A DNA stretch of 64,000 nucleotides from Streptomyces tubercidicus. GTDB taxonomy: Bacteria > Actinomycetota > Actinomycetes > Streptomycetales > Streptomycetaceae. The position numbers and the translations under genes are program-made. Below the pieces are notes generated by a model, which saw nothing but the letters and a program-made list of their open reading frames with translations, made no database searches and was not told where the DNA came from. The first letter of the stretch is position 1. Every line of letters begins with the position of its first letter. Below, one piece after another: positions 20,271 to 36,445 of the stretch. The stretch lies in the NCBI RefSeq assembly GCF_027497495.1, contig NZ_CP114205.1, forward strand, positions 2,418,001 to 2,482,000, in the 5' to 3' direction.

Positions 20271-20711
20271 TCAGTCGCCCCGCCCCAGCGCCCTCAGCAG
20301 GTCATCGCGCAACGCTGCCCGCTCCTCGTGCGAAAGGTGGTCCAGCGGCGAGGCGGTCCCCATCCGCCGCAGCAGATCGAGCCGCAACTCCCGCCCCGCG
20401 TCGGTGAGTACGAGCTGCTTGGCCCGCCCGTCCAGTGGATGCGGACGGCGCACGACCATGCCCTGCTTCTCCAGTTTGGAGATGACGTAGGTGACATTCG
20501 GCGGCTCGCAGCACAGCACCGCGGCCAGCTCCCGCGCGGTCTTCGGCTCGCCGAGCTCCTCCAGCGCCTTGGCCTGTGTCGGCGTCAGATCGAGCTCGGC
20601 GACCCGGCTGCGCTGATGGGCGTCGAGCCGGCGGCTCAGCTCCGTCACGAGCCCCCGTATCTCCCGGAACCCGCACCCCGCCGCAGCGGTCGCCTTCGCT
20701 TCAATGGTCAC
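20271..20711 (-). CDS. MarR-family transcriptional regulator
   Basis: A 146-residue winged-helix regulator of the MarR family. The recognition region is AKALEELGEPKTARELAAVL followed by the helix PPNVTYVISKLEKQGMV, and the wing carries the typical VRRPHPLDGRAKQLVLT. MarR proteins are dimeric repressors released by phenolic or drug-like ligands. The adjacent efflux transporter gene and the palindrome at 20171-20186 make that gene the likely target. The start at 20711 is an ATT- or TTG-region choice; an ATG at 20706 is close, so the first residues are uncertain. Confidence 0.88.
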   Translation of the reverse strand: MTIEAKATAAAGCGFREIRGLVTELSRRLDAHQRSRVAELDLTPTQAKALEELGEPKTARELAAVLCCEPPNVTYVISKLEKQGMVVRRPHPLDGRAKQLVLTDAGRELRLDLLRRMGTASPLDHLSHEERAALRDDLLRALGRGD

Positions 20712-20805
20712 TCATGCAGCGTACGTCGCCCCGGCGGAAAACAGCGGTGCGCGGAGGAACGCTGTGGACAAGCCGTGGACAACCGCCCACGCGGCGGACC
20801 GTACG

Positions 20806-21495
20806 TCAGCGTCCGGGCCGCACCGACACATCGTTGATCTCCGCGTCCCGCGGCAGATCGATGGCCGTGAGGATGGCCGTCGCGACCGACTCCGGGTCGA
20901 TCCAGCGGCCCGGGTCGTACTCCTTGCCTTCCTGCTGGTGGGTGCTCTCCTGCATCGGCGTGGCCGTGCGCCCCGGATAGACCGAGGTCACCCGGACGCC
21001 GTTGTCGTGCTCCTCCGCCCGCAGCGAGTCGGCCAGCGCCTTCAGGCCGTGCTTGGTCGCCGCGTACGCGCCCCACTGGGCCCGCGCGCTCAGCCCGGCA
21101 CCGGAGTTCACAAAGACGACCTGCCCCTGGGCGGCCCGTACCAGCGGCAGCAACAGGCGGGTGAGCTCGGCGGGTGCGACCAGGTTGGCGGCGAGCTGCC
21201 GCTGCCATGCCTTGGCCGGCAGATCGGCGATCGCACCCAGCTCGATCACGCCCGCGCTGTGCACGAGCGAGTCGATCCGGTCCGGCAGCGGCTGCTGTCC
21301 GAAGGCCCAGGACAGCTTCTCGGGGTTGGCGAGATCACCGACGAGCGTACGGGCGCCGGGAAACTGCGCGGCGAGCTCCTTCGCCCGGACCGCGTTACGC
21401 GCCAGCAGCCACAGGTCCTCCCCGCGGTCCGCGAGCCGCCGTGCGACCGCCGCTCCGATGCCCGACCCTGCGCCCGTGATCAAGTGCGTACCCAT
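20806..21495 (-). CDS. Short-chain dehydrogenase/reductase (SDR)
   Basis: A 229-residue classical SDR. The Rossmann nucleotide-binding motif is TGAGSGIGAAVARRL near the N-terminus. The catalytic Tyr and Lys are in YAATKHGL, with the Ser of the tetrad in FVNSGAG. NADP preference is suggested by basic residues after the second strand (ARNAVRAKEL). The substrate cannot be predicted. Neighbours on the same strand are the MarR gene and a LOG-family gene, with no tight coupling. Confidence 0.9.
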   Translation of the reverse strand: MGTHLITGAGSGIGAAVARRLADRGEDLWLLARNAVRAKELAAQFPGARTLVGDLANPEKLSWAFGQQPLPDRIDSLVHSAGVIELGAIADLPAKAWQRQLAANLVAPAELTRLLLPLVRAAQGQVVFVNSGAGLSARAQWGAYAATKHGLKALADSLRAEEHDNGVRVTSVYPGRTATPMQESTHQQEGKEYDPGRWIDPESVATAILTAIDLPRDAEINDVSVRPGR

Positions 21496-21543
21496 GGGGC
21501 CGATCCTAACGAGCGGGGCCGCCGGACGCGGGGGCCCGGGGGC

Positions 21544-22086
21544 TCAGCCCTGGATGCCTGCCTTCTCCTCCAGGTAGGCGAGCGTGCCGACGCCGTCCTC
21601 CGCGAAGAAGACCAGGTCGGTGAGGGGAAGCGGCAGGAAGCCCTCCGCCTCCATCCGCTGGAACTGCTGCTTCAACCCGTCATAGAAGCCCGCGGTGTTG
21701 AGCAGCACCACCGGCTTGCTGTGCATCCCGTGCTTGCGCAGCTCCAGGATCTCGGTGGCCTCGTCCAGGGTCCCCGTACCGCCGACCATGATGACGACGG
21801 CATCGGCGCGCAGCAGCATCTGCGCCTTCCGCTCGGCGAGGTCCTTGGTGACGACCATCTCATCGGCGCCCTCGCGCGCCTTGTGCGCCAGGAACTCCAC
21901 GGAAACGCCGATCAGCTTTCCGCCGGCCTCCTGCACCCCGTCGGCCATAACCTTCATGAGGCCGGTATCCGAACCGCCCCAGACCAGCGCATGTCCGCCC
22001 CGGCCGATCAGCTCGGCGAACTCGCGGGCGGGGGTGACATAGCGGTCGTCAAGATCGGCGGCGGAGCAGAAAACACAGATATTCAT
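21544..22086 (-). CDS. LOG-family (TIGR00730) Rossmann-fold protein
   Basis: A 180-residue lysine-decarboxylase-like fold protein of the LOG family. Characterised members are nucleotide 5'-monophosphate phosphoribohydrolases that release cytokinin-type bases. The start MNICVFCSAADLDDRY and GRGGHALVWGGSDTGLM are typical. The usual P-G-G-x-G-T-x-x-E motif reads V-G-G-T-G-T-L-D-E here, with the catalytic Glu kept but the first Pro replaced by Val. It may act on AMP or a modified nucleotide. Family annotation as lysine decarboxylase is a historical error. Confidence 0.88.
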   Translation of the reverse strand: MNICVFCSAADLDDRYVTPAREFAELIGRGGHALVWGGSDTGLMKVMADGVQEAGGKLIGVSVEFLAHKAREGADEMVVTKDLAERKAQMLLRADAVVIMVGGTGTLDEATEILELRKHGMHSKPVVLLNTAGFYDGLKQQFQRMEAEGFLPLPLTDLVFFAEDGVGTLAYLEEKAGIQG

Positions 22087-22146
22087 GCGGTCACCTTACG
22101 AGCGACGGGGCCGACGAAGCTCTGGGCAAAGCCCCCACGAGGCTCT

Positions 22147-22191
22147 CCCCCGCCCCCTCCCCCTCTCCCCCTTCGGGGGAGGGGGCGGGGG
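22147..22191 (-). terminator. Terminator after gdhA
   Basis: A perfect 17-bp inverted repeat of C/G runs (22147-22163 and 22175-22191) with an 11-nt loop, 36 bp past the gdhA stop. It probably ends gdhA transcription before the LOG gene. Confidence 0.85.
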
Positions 22192-22226
22192 TGGGTTCGG
22201 GGGTGGGGGGGACAAGCCCCCTCAGG

Positions 22227-24006
<1,780 letters not shown>

Positions 24007-24816
24007 CTAGTTCGCCGCCCCGGCCGCCGCCGCAGCGGGCGCGCCGCTCCGCGCCTCCGCCCCGCCCGGGTCAGCGGTGCGCCCGGCCACGGTCTCCGCC
24101 TCCGCCTCGACCTCGGCTCGGACCATCTTCTCCATCGGGTCGGCGCAGCTGCCCCCGGCTATGACGATCGCCGCCAGGATGGCCACCACCGTCAGCACCG
24201 TGCCCAGCCAGACCATGGTGTGCACCGGCACGGTGTAGGCACCGATGACCTTGACCACGCACTCGGTCAGCAGCGCCGTCCCCCATATCGCCGAGAACCG
24301 CCGCTCGGCCCGTCGGAACCGCTCCGAGCCGGCCATCAGCCGGTCCCAGGCGGCGTTGCCGGCCGCGCTCCCTTTGGTGACCCACGGCTTGAGTCCCGTG
24401 GTCATCAGTGGCCGGTTCGCCCGCACGGAGAGCAGGATCACGATTCCGACCACGCTGCTCACAGCGCTGTCCTTGGCCATCATCAGCCGTGGATCACCGG
24501 CCACCGCGCTCAGCCCCAGGCCCACCGCATTGACGATCAGGATCAGCAGGGCGAGGCCGTTCACGCTGCGGCTGCTGACCAGGCTCCACACCGTCCGCAG
24601 CGCCGGTACCACGCTGCTCCAGCCCAGCGCGGCCACCGTGCTGAACCCGAAGCCGTCGCTGAGGAGGTAGTACGAGGCCACCGGAATCCCGGCGTCCACG
24701 ATCAGCGGCACAAAGCTCTTCAGCGCCGAATCGCCGCGCTCCCCCTCGGCCCCCACGGCCACGTCGGCCACATCCGCTGCATCGTCCACGTCGGCCACGG
24801 ACTGATTCCCACTCAC
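24007..24816 (-). CDS. VC0807-family integral membrane protein
   Basis: A ~269-residue membrane protein similar to the VC0807 family of Streptomyces. After an acidic N-terminus rich in Asp and Val (residues ~1-35) there are five or six hydrophobic helices. Family-like segments are FVPLIVDAGIPVASYYLL, LILIVNAVGLGLSAVAGDPRLMMAKDSA, and W-x-R-L-M-x-G-S-E-R-FRRAERRFSAIWG. The end is an Ala/Glu-rich cytoplasmic tail. The GTG at 24816 has GGGGGAGAG upstream and is preferred to the ATG at 24924. Function unknown. Confidence 0.75.
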   Translation of the reverse strand: MSGNQSVADVDDAADVADVAVGAEGERGDSALKSFVPLIVDAGIPVASYYLLSDGFGFSTVAALGWSSVVPALRTVWSLVSSRSVNGLALLILIVNAVGLGLSAVAGDPRLMMAKDSAVSSVVGIVILLSVRANRPLMTTGLKPWVTKGSAAGNAAWDRLMAGSERFRRAERRFSAIWGTALLTECVVKVIGAYTVPVHTMVWLGTVLTVVAILAAIVIAGGSCADPMEKMVRAEVEAEAETVAGRTADPGGAEARSGAPAAAAAGAAN

Positions 24817-24988
24817 GGCGCTCTCCCCCACATCGCTGTGCGCTGCTGCTTCCCGCGCTGCATTCAGCTTCGTGCACAGCCGTGGCCGGCGGCAGTTCCA
24901 ACTGTCCCGGGATCGCCATGACATTTGTCAGATCGGGCACGGCGAACGATGACGTCGCGCCTCTCCCGGAACGCCTCCGGGAGCCCCG

Positions 24989-26119
24989 CTACGCCTCCGC
25001 GCGCGCCGCTCGCTCCGTGGTGGCGATGGTGGCCGAGCCGACCACGCGGGAGCCGTCGTAGAGCACGATCGCCTGGCCGGGGGCCACTCCGCGGACGGGC
25101 TCGGTGAAGGACACCTGGAGCTCGGCGTCGCCGATCAGCTCGGCGGTGACCTCGGTCTCGCCGCCGTGGGCACGGAGCTGGGCCGTGTAGGTCGCGGGAC
25201 CGGCCGTCGGGGGGCGGCCGCACCAGCGGGGGCGGATCGCGGTCAGCGCCATCACGTCCAGGGAGGCGGCGGGGCCGACGGTGACGGTGTTGTCGACCGG
25301 GGAGATGTCGAGGACATAGCGCGGCTTGCCGTCAGGAGCCGGGTGGCCGATGCGCAGGCCCTTGCGCTGGCCGATGGTGAAGCCGTACGCGCCCTCGTGC
25401 GTACCGAGGCGGTTGCCGGACTCGTCGACGATATCGCCCGGCGCCGTGCCGAGCCGCTTGGCCAGGAAGCCCTGGGTGTCGCCGTCGGCGATGAAGCAGA
25501 TGTCGTGGCTGTCCGGCTTCTTGGCGACGAACAGACCGCGGCGGGCGGCCTCTTCACGGATCTCCGCCTTGGTGGTGAGGGTGTCGCCGAGCGGGAACAT
25601 GGCGTGCGCGAGCTGGCGGTCGTCCAGGACACCGAGGACGTACGACTGGTCCTTGGCCATATCGGAGGCGCGGTGCAGTTCGCGGGTGCCGTCCTCGCGC
25701 AGCACGACCGTGGCGTAATGGCCGGTGCAGACGGCGTCGAACCCCAGGGCCAGCGCCTTGTCCAGCAGCGCGGCGAACTTGATCTTCTCGTTGCAGCGCA
25801 GGCAGGGGTTCGGGGTGCGCCCGGCCTCGTACTCCGCGATGAAGTCGTCGACGACATCCGCCCGGAAGCGCTCGGCGAGATCCCAGACGTAGAAGGGGAT
25901 GCCGATGACGTCGGCGGCACGGCGGGCGTCGTGCGAATCCTCGATCGTGCAGCAGCCGCGGGCGCCGGTGCGGAACGACTTCGGGTTCTCGGAGAGCGCG
26001 AGATGCACGCCGGTCACATCATGGCCGGCCTCGGCGGCGCGAGCGGCGGCAACGGCGGAGTCCACGCCGCCGGACATGGCGGCGAGCACGCGGAGGCGGC
26101 GGGGAGCGTCATCAGTCAT
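24989..26119 (-). CDS. mnmA: tRNA 2-thiouridylase MnmA
   Basis: A 376-residue MnmA, which thiolates U34 of Lys/Glu/Gln tRNAs using sulfur relayed from a cysteine desulfurase. The PP-loop is [11 protein letters not shown] near residue 15. The two catalytic cysteines are in [12 protein letters not shown] and DICFIADGD. The C-terminal beta-barrel has the usual [15 protein letters not shown]. The ATG at 26119 matches the family start; the longer open frame upstream is antisense to the amidase gene. The cysteine desulfurase gene at 26933-28102, its probable sulfur source, is on the same strand but separated by the divergently oriented amidase. Confidence 0.96.
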   Translation of the reverse strand: MTDDAPRRLRVLAAMSGGVDSAVAAARAAEAGHDVTGVHLALSENPKSFRTGARGCCTIEDSHDARRAADVIGIPFYVWDLAERFRADVVDDFIAEYEAGRTPNPCLRCNEKIKFAALLDKALALGFDAVCTGHYATVVLREDGTRELHRASDMAKDQSYVLGVLDDRQLAHAMFPLGDTLTTKAEIREEAARRGLFVAKKPDSHDICFIADGDTQGFLAKRLGTAPGDIVDESGNRLGTHEGAYGFTIGQRKGLRIGHPAPDGKPRYVLDISPVDNTVTVGPAASLDVMALTAIRPRWCGRPPTAGPATYTAQLRAHGGETEVTAELIGDAELQVSFTEPVRGVAPGQAIVLYDGSRVVGSATIATTERAARAEA

Positions 26120-26164
26120 AGCCAGTCCAGAGTAGACGGAACCACGGACAGGGCCGAAAGCGTT

Positions 26165-26896
26165 ATGCAGCTCATGGGGAAGAGGGACGGGGAGAAGGCC
26201 GACGGCCAGGAGGCCACGGCCGGGATCACGCGGCGCCGGGCGCTGTGGATCGGGGGCGGCGGGGCGGTGGCCGCCGGGGCCGCGGCTTTCGCGGGGCGCG
26301 ATGCGCTGGCGCACTGGTGGTGGCGGCTGCCGGGCAATGCGAAGCCGCGCACGGCCGGTGCGGTCGACCACCGGGGCGCGCAGTGGATAGCGGCGTCCCC
26401 GGAGAACTACCGGCGGGCGGACCGGCCCGCGGATTACGTGATCGACCGGGTGGTCATCCATGTCGTCCAGGGCAGCTATGCGACCGCGCTGGATGTCTTC
26501 CGGGACCCGGATCACGAGGCCGGCGCGCACTACGTCGTCCGCAAGGACGGGCATGTCGCCCAGATGATCCGCGAACTGGACGTGGCGTTCCATGCGGGCA
26601 ACCGCGGCTACAACGAGCGGAGCGTGGGGATCGAGCACGAGGGCTTCGTGGACCGGCCGGAGTCGTTCACGGATGCGATGTACGCGTCGTCGGCGCGGCT
26701 GACGGCAGAGATCTGCCGGCGGTACGGCTTCCCGGCCGACCGGGAGCACGTCGTGGGGCATGTGGAGGTGCCCGGGACGGATCACACCGATCCGGGGCCG
26801 CACTGGAACTGGGACCGCTATCTGCGCCTCGTACGGGCCGAGCTGCGCAAGCCCCCCGTACGGGCGCGGGAAAGCCCGCCTGTGGGGAAGGGCTGA
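26165..26896 (+). CDS. Tat-exported N-acetylmuramoyl-L-alanine amidase (Amidase_2)
   Basis: A ~243-residue peptidoglycan amidase. A twin-arginine signal ([14 protein letters not shown], residues ~21-35) and hydrophobic core precede the domain. The Amidase_2/PGRP fold shows the zinc ligand in [10 protein letters not shown], the [14 protein letters not shown] strand, the second His in [17 protein letters not shown], and the C-terminal [21 protein letters not shown]. It should cleave the MurNAc-L-Ala bond outside the cell. It sits on the opposite strand between the cysteine desulfurase and mnmA, 45 bp from the divergent mnmA start. ATG 26174 is an alternative start. Confidence 0.9.
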   Translation: MQLMGKRDGEKADGQEATAGITRRRALWIGGGGAVAAGAAAFAGRDALAHWWWRLPGNAKPRTAGAVDHRGAQWIAASPENYRRADRPADYVIDRVVIHVVQGSYATALDVFRDPDHEAGAHYVVRKDGHVAQMIRELDVAFHAGNRGYNERSVGIEHEGFVDRPESFTDAMYASSARLTAEICRRYGFPADREHVVGHVEVPGTDHTDPGPHWNWDRYLRLVRAELRKPPVRARESPPVGKG

Positions 26897-26932
26897 CGGA
26901 CTGAGCCGCTGCCCCAGAGGACGGGACAGCCC

Positions 26933-28102
26933 TTAGCTGAGCCCCGCGCTCCTCGCCCGCTCCACCACCGGCCCGATGGCCTCGGCCAGTGCCGCCACGT
27001 CCTCCGCGGTGGAGGTGTGCCCCAGGGAGAACCGCAGGGTGCCACGGGCGAGGTCCGGGGACATGCCCGTCGCCAGCAGGACATGGCTGGGCTGGGCGAC
27101 ACCGGCGGTGCAGGCGGAGCCCGTGGAGCAGGCGATGCCCTGGGCGTCCAGGAGGAGCAGGAGGGAATCGCCCTCGCAGCCGGGGAAGGAGAAGTGGGCG
27201 TTGGCGGGGAGGCGGCCGGCGGGGTCCGGGTCGCCGCCGTAGACGGCGTCCGGGGCGGCGGCGCGGACGGCCTTGACCAGGTCGTCGCGGAGCGCGCCGA
27301 TGTCGCGGGCGAAGTCCTCGCGGTGGGCGACGGCGTGCCGGGCGGCGGCGGCGAAGGCGGCGATGGCCGGGGTGTCGAGGGTGCCGGAGCGGACGTGCCG
27401 TTCCTGGCCGCCGCCGTGCAGCACCGGCACCGGGGCGTACTCGCGGCCCAGCAGCAGCGCGCCGATGCCGTACGGCCCGCCGATCTTGTGGGCGGAGACC
27501 GTCATCGCGGCGAGCCCTGAGGCGGCGAAGTCGACCTCCAGCTGGCCGACGGCCTGCACCGCGTCGGCATGCAGCGGAATCTCGAACTCCGCGGCGACCT
27601 CGGCCAGTTCCCGCACCGGCTGGATGGTGCCGATCTCGTTGTTGGCCCACATGACCGTGGCCAGCGCGACATCGGCGGGGTTGCTGGCGAGGGCCGAGCG
27701 CAGCGCCTCGGCGTGCACCCGGCCGTAGCTGTCGACCGGCAGCCACTCGACGCGGGCGCCTTCGTGCTCGGCGAGCCACTCCACGGCGTCGAGGACCGCA
27801 TGGTGCTCGACGGGGCTGGCGAGGACGCGGGTACGGGCCGGGTCGGCGGCCCGGCGCGCCCAGTACAGGCCCTTGACCGCGAGGTTGTCGGCCTCGGTGC
27901 CGCCCGCGGTGAAGACGATCTCGCTCGGGCGGCCGCCGAGCGAGACGGCGAGGGATTCGCGCGCCTCCTCGACGGTACGCCGGGCCCGCCGGCCGTCGGC
28001 GTGCAGCGAGGACGCATTGCCGGTGACGGTCAGCTGGGCGGTCATCGCCTGCACCGCCTCCGGGAGCATCGGGGTGGTGGCGGCGTGGTCGAGGTAAACC
28101 AT
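26933..28102 (-). CDS. Cysteine desulfurase (IscS/NifS family)
   Basis: A 389-residue PLP enzyme that converts cysteine to alanine and delivers persulfide sulfur. The N-terminus [10 protein letters not shown], the PLP Lys206 in [10 protein letters not shown], the [15 protein letters not shown] stretch and the active loop [10 protein letters not shown] (Cys331) are all typical of the IscS/NifS class. The start at 28102 matches the family; the upstream frame is not coding. mnmA lies nearby on the same strand, and the pair probably acts in tRNA thiolation and general sulfur supply. Confidence 0.95.
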   Translation of the reverse strand: MVYLDHAATTPMLPEAVQAMTAQLTVTGNASSLHADGRRARRTVEEARESLAVSLGGRPSEIVFTAGGTEADNLAVKGLYWARRAADPARTRVLASPVEHHAVLDAVEWLAEHEGARVEWLPVDSYGRVHAEALRSALASNPADVALATVMWANNEIGTIQPVRELAEVAAEFEIPLHADAVQAVGQLEVDFAASGLAAMTVSAHKIGGPYGIGALLLGREYAPVPVLHGGGQERHVRSGTLDTPAIAAFAAAARHAVAHREDFARDIGALRDDLVKAVRAAAPDAVYGGDPDPAGRLPANAHFSFPGCEGDSLLLLLDAQGIACSTGSACTAGVAQPSHVLLATGMSPDLARGTLRFSLGHTSTAEDVAALAEAIGPVVERARSAGLS

Positions 28103-28403
28103 GGTGCGCACGATTCTACGAGCCCCCGCGGTGGGCTCCGGGGGCGCATGCGCAGCACACGGGAGCGCCGTACGCCGGGCGCGCCCGGGGCGGGTCCACC
28201 GGCCTCCTCCCCTATACGGCCACGGGTATACGGCCACGGGCCGGCCCGCCCGTCCCCTCGACTCCCCCGACGCCCCGGTAAGGAGTCACTTGCTTGACGG
28301 TCATGACGGAGTGGCTCGCGGAGCTGATCGCGTACCGGGGCCTGGCCACGGACACGGCCCGGCGGGCCGTGGTCACGCTTTGAGCGCCCCGTCGCCCTCC
28401 CGT
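28103..28403. other. Intergenic region between cysteine desulfurase and the vWA-STAND gene
   Basis: About 300 bp. It holds the promoter region of the cysteine desulfurase gene and one small possible ORF (28294-28383). No terminator hairpin stands out for the long minus-strand operon that begins at 36.9 kb and ends here at 28404. Confidence 0.45.
28294..28383 (+). CDS. Possible very small ORF (29 codons)
   Basis: A TTG at 28294, or ATG at 28303, opens a short frame (MTEWLAELIAYRGLATDTAR...) ending in TGA at 28381-28383. AAGGAG lies 9 nt before the TTG, a good ribosome-binding site. The codons have G/C third positions. No family is recognised, and it could be a gene remnant or a chance ORF. 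Confidence 0.3.
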   Translation: MTVMTEWLAELIAYRGLATDTARRAVVTL

Positions 28404-33214
<4,811 letters not shown>

Positions 33215-33218
<4 letters not shown>

Positions 33219-34228
33219 GGCGACATGGACTCGTCGAGACGGTGCAGCACGGCGGCGAGCAGCTCTTCCTTGGTGAGGTCGGCGCCGCTGATGCGCAGAT
33301 GGACCGCGGCCAGCAGCTGGTCGGTGGCCAGTGTCTGGGTCTTCGCGCGCTGGTGGAAGACCTCGATGAGGTCCTCCGCCGCGGCGACCGCCTCCTCCCC
33401 CAGGTTGTGTTCGATGATCCTCCGCAGCCGGTCGCCGGTCGGCTCCGGCAGATCCAGGCGTACGCAGCGGCGCAGGAAGGCGGGCGGGAAGTCCCGTTCG
33501 CCGTTGCTGGTCATGATGACGATCGGGAAGTGGGTGCAGCGGACCACCCCGCGGTGGACCGCGACCCGCTCCCGGCTTCCGCTCAGCAGGACCTGGACCT
33601 CCTGTTGGTGCTCGGGCAGCCGGGCCAGCTCCGGGATCTCGAACTCGCCCTCCTCCAGCACGACCAGCAGGTCGTTGGGCAGGTCGATATCGGCCTTGTC
33701 GAGTTCGTCGACGAGCAGGACGCGGGGCCGGCCGGCCGCCAGTGCGCTGCCGAGCGGGCCGAGGCGCAGATACTGGCCGATGTCCCCGGCCGCGGTGGCG
33801 CGCCGGGCCCGGGGGCGGCGCACGGAGCCGTACGAGGCCTCGCGCTCCCGGCGCAGCGAGGCTTCCCGGAGGCGGCCCACGGCGTCATAGCGGTAGAGGG
33901 CGTCCTGGAGCGTGGAGCGGCTGTTGACCGACCAGCGCAGGACGTCGCCCAGCCCGAGTTCCCCGGCGACGGCGCGGGCCAGTGAGCTCTTGCCTGCGCC
34001 GGGGCGGCCGGTGACCAGCAGCGGGCGGTGCAGATGGAGGGCGGCGTTGACGACGGAGATCTCGTTGCGCTCCAGGAGGTAGGGCGCACGGGGCGCGGCC
34101 CCCCGGCCGGCGGGCAGATGCCGCCAGGGCGGCGGGGCGGGCAGCGGTGACGGGCCGCGGAACACCCACCAGTCCTCCGGCTCCGTCCCCGGGTCGTCGT
34201 GTGCGCCTGCTGCGCTCTGTCCGGTCAC
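33215..34228 (-). CDS. MoxR-family AAA+ ATPase
   Basis: A 337-residue MoxR-type AAA+ ATPase. Walker A is GRPGAGKSSL (74-83), Walker B is VLLVDELDKAD (Asp174/Glu175), and sensor 1 is IVIMTSNGERDFPP with Asn242 followed by an arginine pair (LRRC) suited to the finger. An Arg-rich insertion lies around 115-145. MoxR ATPases remodel or load cofactors into partner proteins through vWA-domain adaptors. The next gene, overlapping by 4 bp, encodes such a vWA protein, and the preceding gene a VMAP-type protein. The GTG start at 34228 has GAGGAG upstream. Confidence 0.92.
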
Positions 34229-34270
34229 CGCGCGTTCTCCTCGTTCAGTGCTGCGTCCGCGTTCGGGCTC

Positions 34271-36445
34271 TCAGGGCTGGGTCAGCACCCAGGCGTCCGG
34301 GGCGAGTTGTGGGGGACGATGGTCGGGCGCGTCGTAGAGCAGGGACAGCCGGCGGCCGTGGTGGGTGACGCTCTCCGGCTCCGCCATCGCCTTGGCCCGC
34401 TCCAGGCGCACCACTTCGGGCACCTCGGCGTGGTCGGTGCCGTCGACCAGGGCCAGCAGGTCCTGGGCGATGTGCGCGCCGTGTTCGGCACGGTGCCACA
34501 GCACGGTGTGGACGCCCGCCTGGACGCACTGCCGCAGCAGCGTTCCGTGGTGGTCCGGTGCACAGCACACGATGACCGTGCCGGCGTCGCGGTGCACCTC
34601 CAGTTGGGCGCGGGCGACCTTGCGGTCGGTGTGGCGGTGGTCGAGGACCAGGCGTTTGGCGTGCGGCAGGGCGGCGGTGCGCTGTTTCCAGCCGGCGTAG
34701 CTCTCCCGGGAGCGCTCCGTGGTGCGCACCACCACCCGCCGGGTGATCCCGGGCGCGAACGGCCCGTCCTCGTCGCTGTCGGGCGATTCCCAGGAGTCCA
34801 CGTCCAGACCGAGCCAGGCGGACGGCAGGAAGTACTCCACCAGGGCGGTCTCCGGATCCTCCCGGACCTCGGTGCGCAGCACCCGGCGGATGTCGTCGAC
34901 CACCTGCTCACTGCCCGCCTCGGCGTCGCGGACCAGCGCGAGCCGGTGCGGCTGGCGGTCGGCGAAGGTCCAGATCTGGTAGGTGAAGCGGCGTCCGGCC
35001 GGGGTGGGCAGCAGCTCCACCTGGACACGGGGCGCGGTGGCCGGGGTGCCGCCGCCCGGCCGGGCGAGGACCGGGGTGCGGACCGGCGCCGCGGCGGCCG
35101 TGACATCGGCGCGGAACTGGCTGACCGCCGCCTCGTCGACCCCCGACCGGGCGGCGACGCGCTCGACCCATGCGTCGAGGTCCTCGGCCGGATAGGCCCC
35201 GGCCGCGCGTTCCTCGACACCGATCCGCACCACTCCCTGGAGCAGCGGCGGCACCGGCGCGCCAGTGGTGGAGCTGAAGCCCTCCAGGGCGTCCATCGCG
35301 TCGGCCAGGCCGGTGACGGCGGGCAGCTCCGGGGCGTGCGGCAGGACGCGAGCCAGGAGGTCGCGGGGGTCCGTACGGGTGCAGTGGGCCAACAGGCCGG
35401 AGAGGTCCCGGCGTTGGCGGGTGGTCAGATACTCGCCGGGGCGGACCGTACGGGCGGCGCGGCGCAGTCGCTCCCAGTCCTCGCGCGCACCGTAGAGGCC
35501 GGGCCGGGCATGCGGGTCATAGGGGTCGGCGACCGGGGGCTCGTGCTCCCGTACCAGGTCGAGGAGTTCGGGGATGCCGCGGCGGACGTTCACGGCCATC
35601 CCGACCAGCCGTTCCAGGTCGGCCGCCGGGCCCGCCGAGGGCCTGCCGAGCCGGGCGGCGAGCCGCTCCTCACAGGCCAGTACCGCCTCGCGGCCCTTCA
35701 GTACCCGCTCCAGCGCGGTGAGCAGCTGCTGGACGCCGCGCCGGGCGGTGGGCACGGCCGAGGGCGGAAGGGTGGGGAGTTCCGCCTCGATGGCCGGGAC
35801 GCTGATGGCGTACATCGTCGTCGGCCGGCTCCCGGGGGCGGCGCCTTCCGGGGCCCGGTGTACGGCCGCGACCAGGCCGACCACGGCCTGCCGTTCGCGG
35901 TCCCAGAGCGGCCCGCCGCTGAAGCCCTCGGTGACCTGGGCTCCGCCGAGCACGTCCAGCGCGATCCAGGGCGGCGCCGAGACCCGGGGCACGGCGCGCA
36001 CCGTGGGCAGCGGATTGCCGCTGGCCCATAAGGCGATGGTCTCGTTGGCGTAGCTGTGCTGGAGGAACGGGGCGGGCTCGGCACCCTCGGGTGCGGCGCC
36101 GGTCAGCTCCAGGACGGCGAGATCGCCGTGGTACGGCACCCGTCCGGGCTCGACGGGCGCGCTCCCGGCCGCCGTGGCCCGCGGCGGTACCCACATCTCC
36201 CGTAAGACCCGTGCGGTCAGGTCACGGCCGGCCGCGACATGCGGCAGCCGGAGGGTGACGGTGTCGCCGGGGCCCGGGGTGTCCTGGGCGAAACGGTCCC
36301 TGCCCAGTGCGCTGTTGACGACATGGGCGCAGGTCAGCACGAGCCGGTCGGCGACCAGCACCCCCGCGCCGAGGGCCTGTTCGCCCTGGCGTACGGAGGC
36401 GAAGGACTGCTGGAGCGGGGTGTCCGGGCCTGCGCCTGCGATCAC
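34271..36445 (-). CDS. Trypsin-like protease fused to VMAP-C-type C-terminus
   Basis: A 724-residue protein. Residues 1-230 are a trypsin-like serine protease with complete triad: His41 (TCAHVVN), Asp108 (HGDLAVLEL) and Ser176 (EGFSGGPLW). There is no signal peptide, so it acts in the cytoplasm. A helical region follows (~330-430), resembling effector-associated adaptor helices. The C-terminal ~300 residues match the vWA-MoxR-associated-protein C-domain (TYQIWTFADRQP, VEYFLPSAWLGLDVDSWE). GTG 36445 overlaps the stop of the Trypco1 gene by 4 bp (GTGA); the longer upstream frame is a shadow of that gene. In VMAP systems this protein is the effector, restrained until activated. Confidence 0.88.
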   Translation of the reverse strand: MIAGAGPDTPLQQSFASVRQGEQALGAGVLVADRLVLTCAHVVNSALGRDRFAQDTPGPGDTVTLRLPHVAAGRDLTARVLREMWVPPRATAAGSAPVEPGRVPYHGDLAVLELTGAAPEGAEPAPFLQHSYANETIALWASGNPLPTVRAVPRVSAPPWIALDVLGGAQVTEGFSGGPLWDRERQAVVGLVAAVHRAPEGAAPGSRPTTMYAISVPAIEAELPTLPPSAVPTARRGVQQLLTALERVLKGREAVLACEERLAARLGRPSAGPAADLERLVGMAVNVRRGIPELLDLVREHEPPVADPYDPHARPGLYGAREDWERLRRAARTVRPGEYLTTRQRRDLSGLLAHCTRTDPRDLLARVLPHAPELPAVTGLADAMDALEGFSSTTGAPVPPLLQGVVRIGVEERAAGAYPAEDLDAWVERVAARSGVDEAAVSQFRADVTAAAAPVRTPVLARPGGGTPATAPRVQVELLPTPAGRRFTYQIWTFADRQPHRLALVRDAEAGSEQVVDDIRRVLRTEVREDPETALVEYFLPSAWLGLDVDSWESPDSDEDGPFAPGITRRVVVRTTERSRESYAGWKQRTAALPHAKRLVLDHRHTDRKVARAQLEVHRDAGTVIVCCAPDHHGTLLRQCVQAGVHTVLWHRAEHGAHIAQDLLALVDGTDHAEVPEVVRLERAKAMAEPESVTHHGRRLSLLYDAPDHRPPQLAPDAWVLTQP

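Noticed and set aside
24989..26803. 604-codon frame containing mnmA
   Set aside because: The N-terminal 228 codons are antisense to the amidase gene; MnmA starts at 26119.
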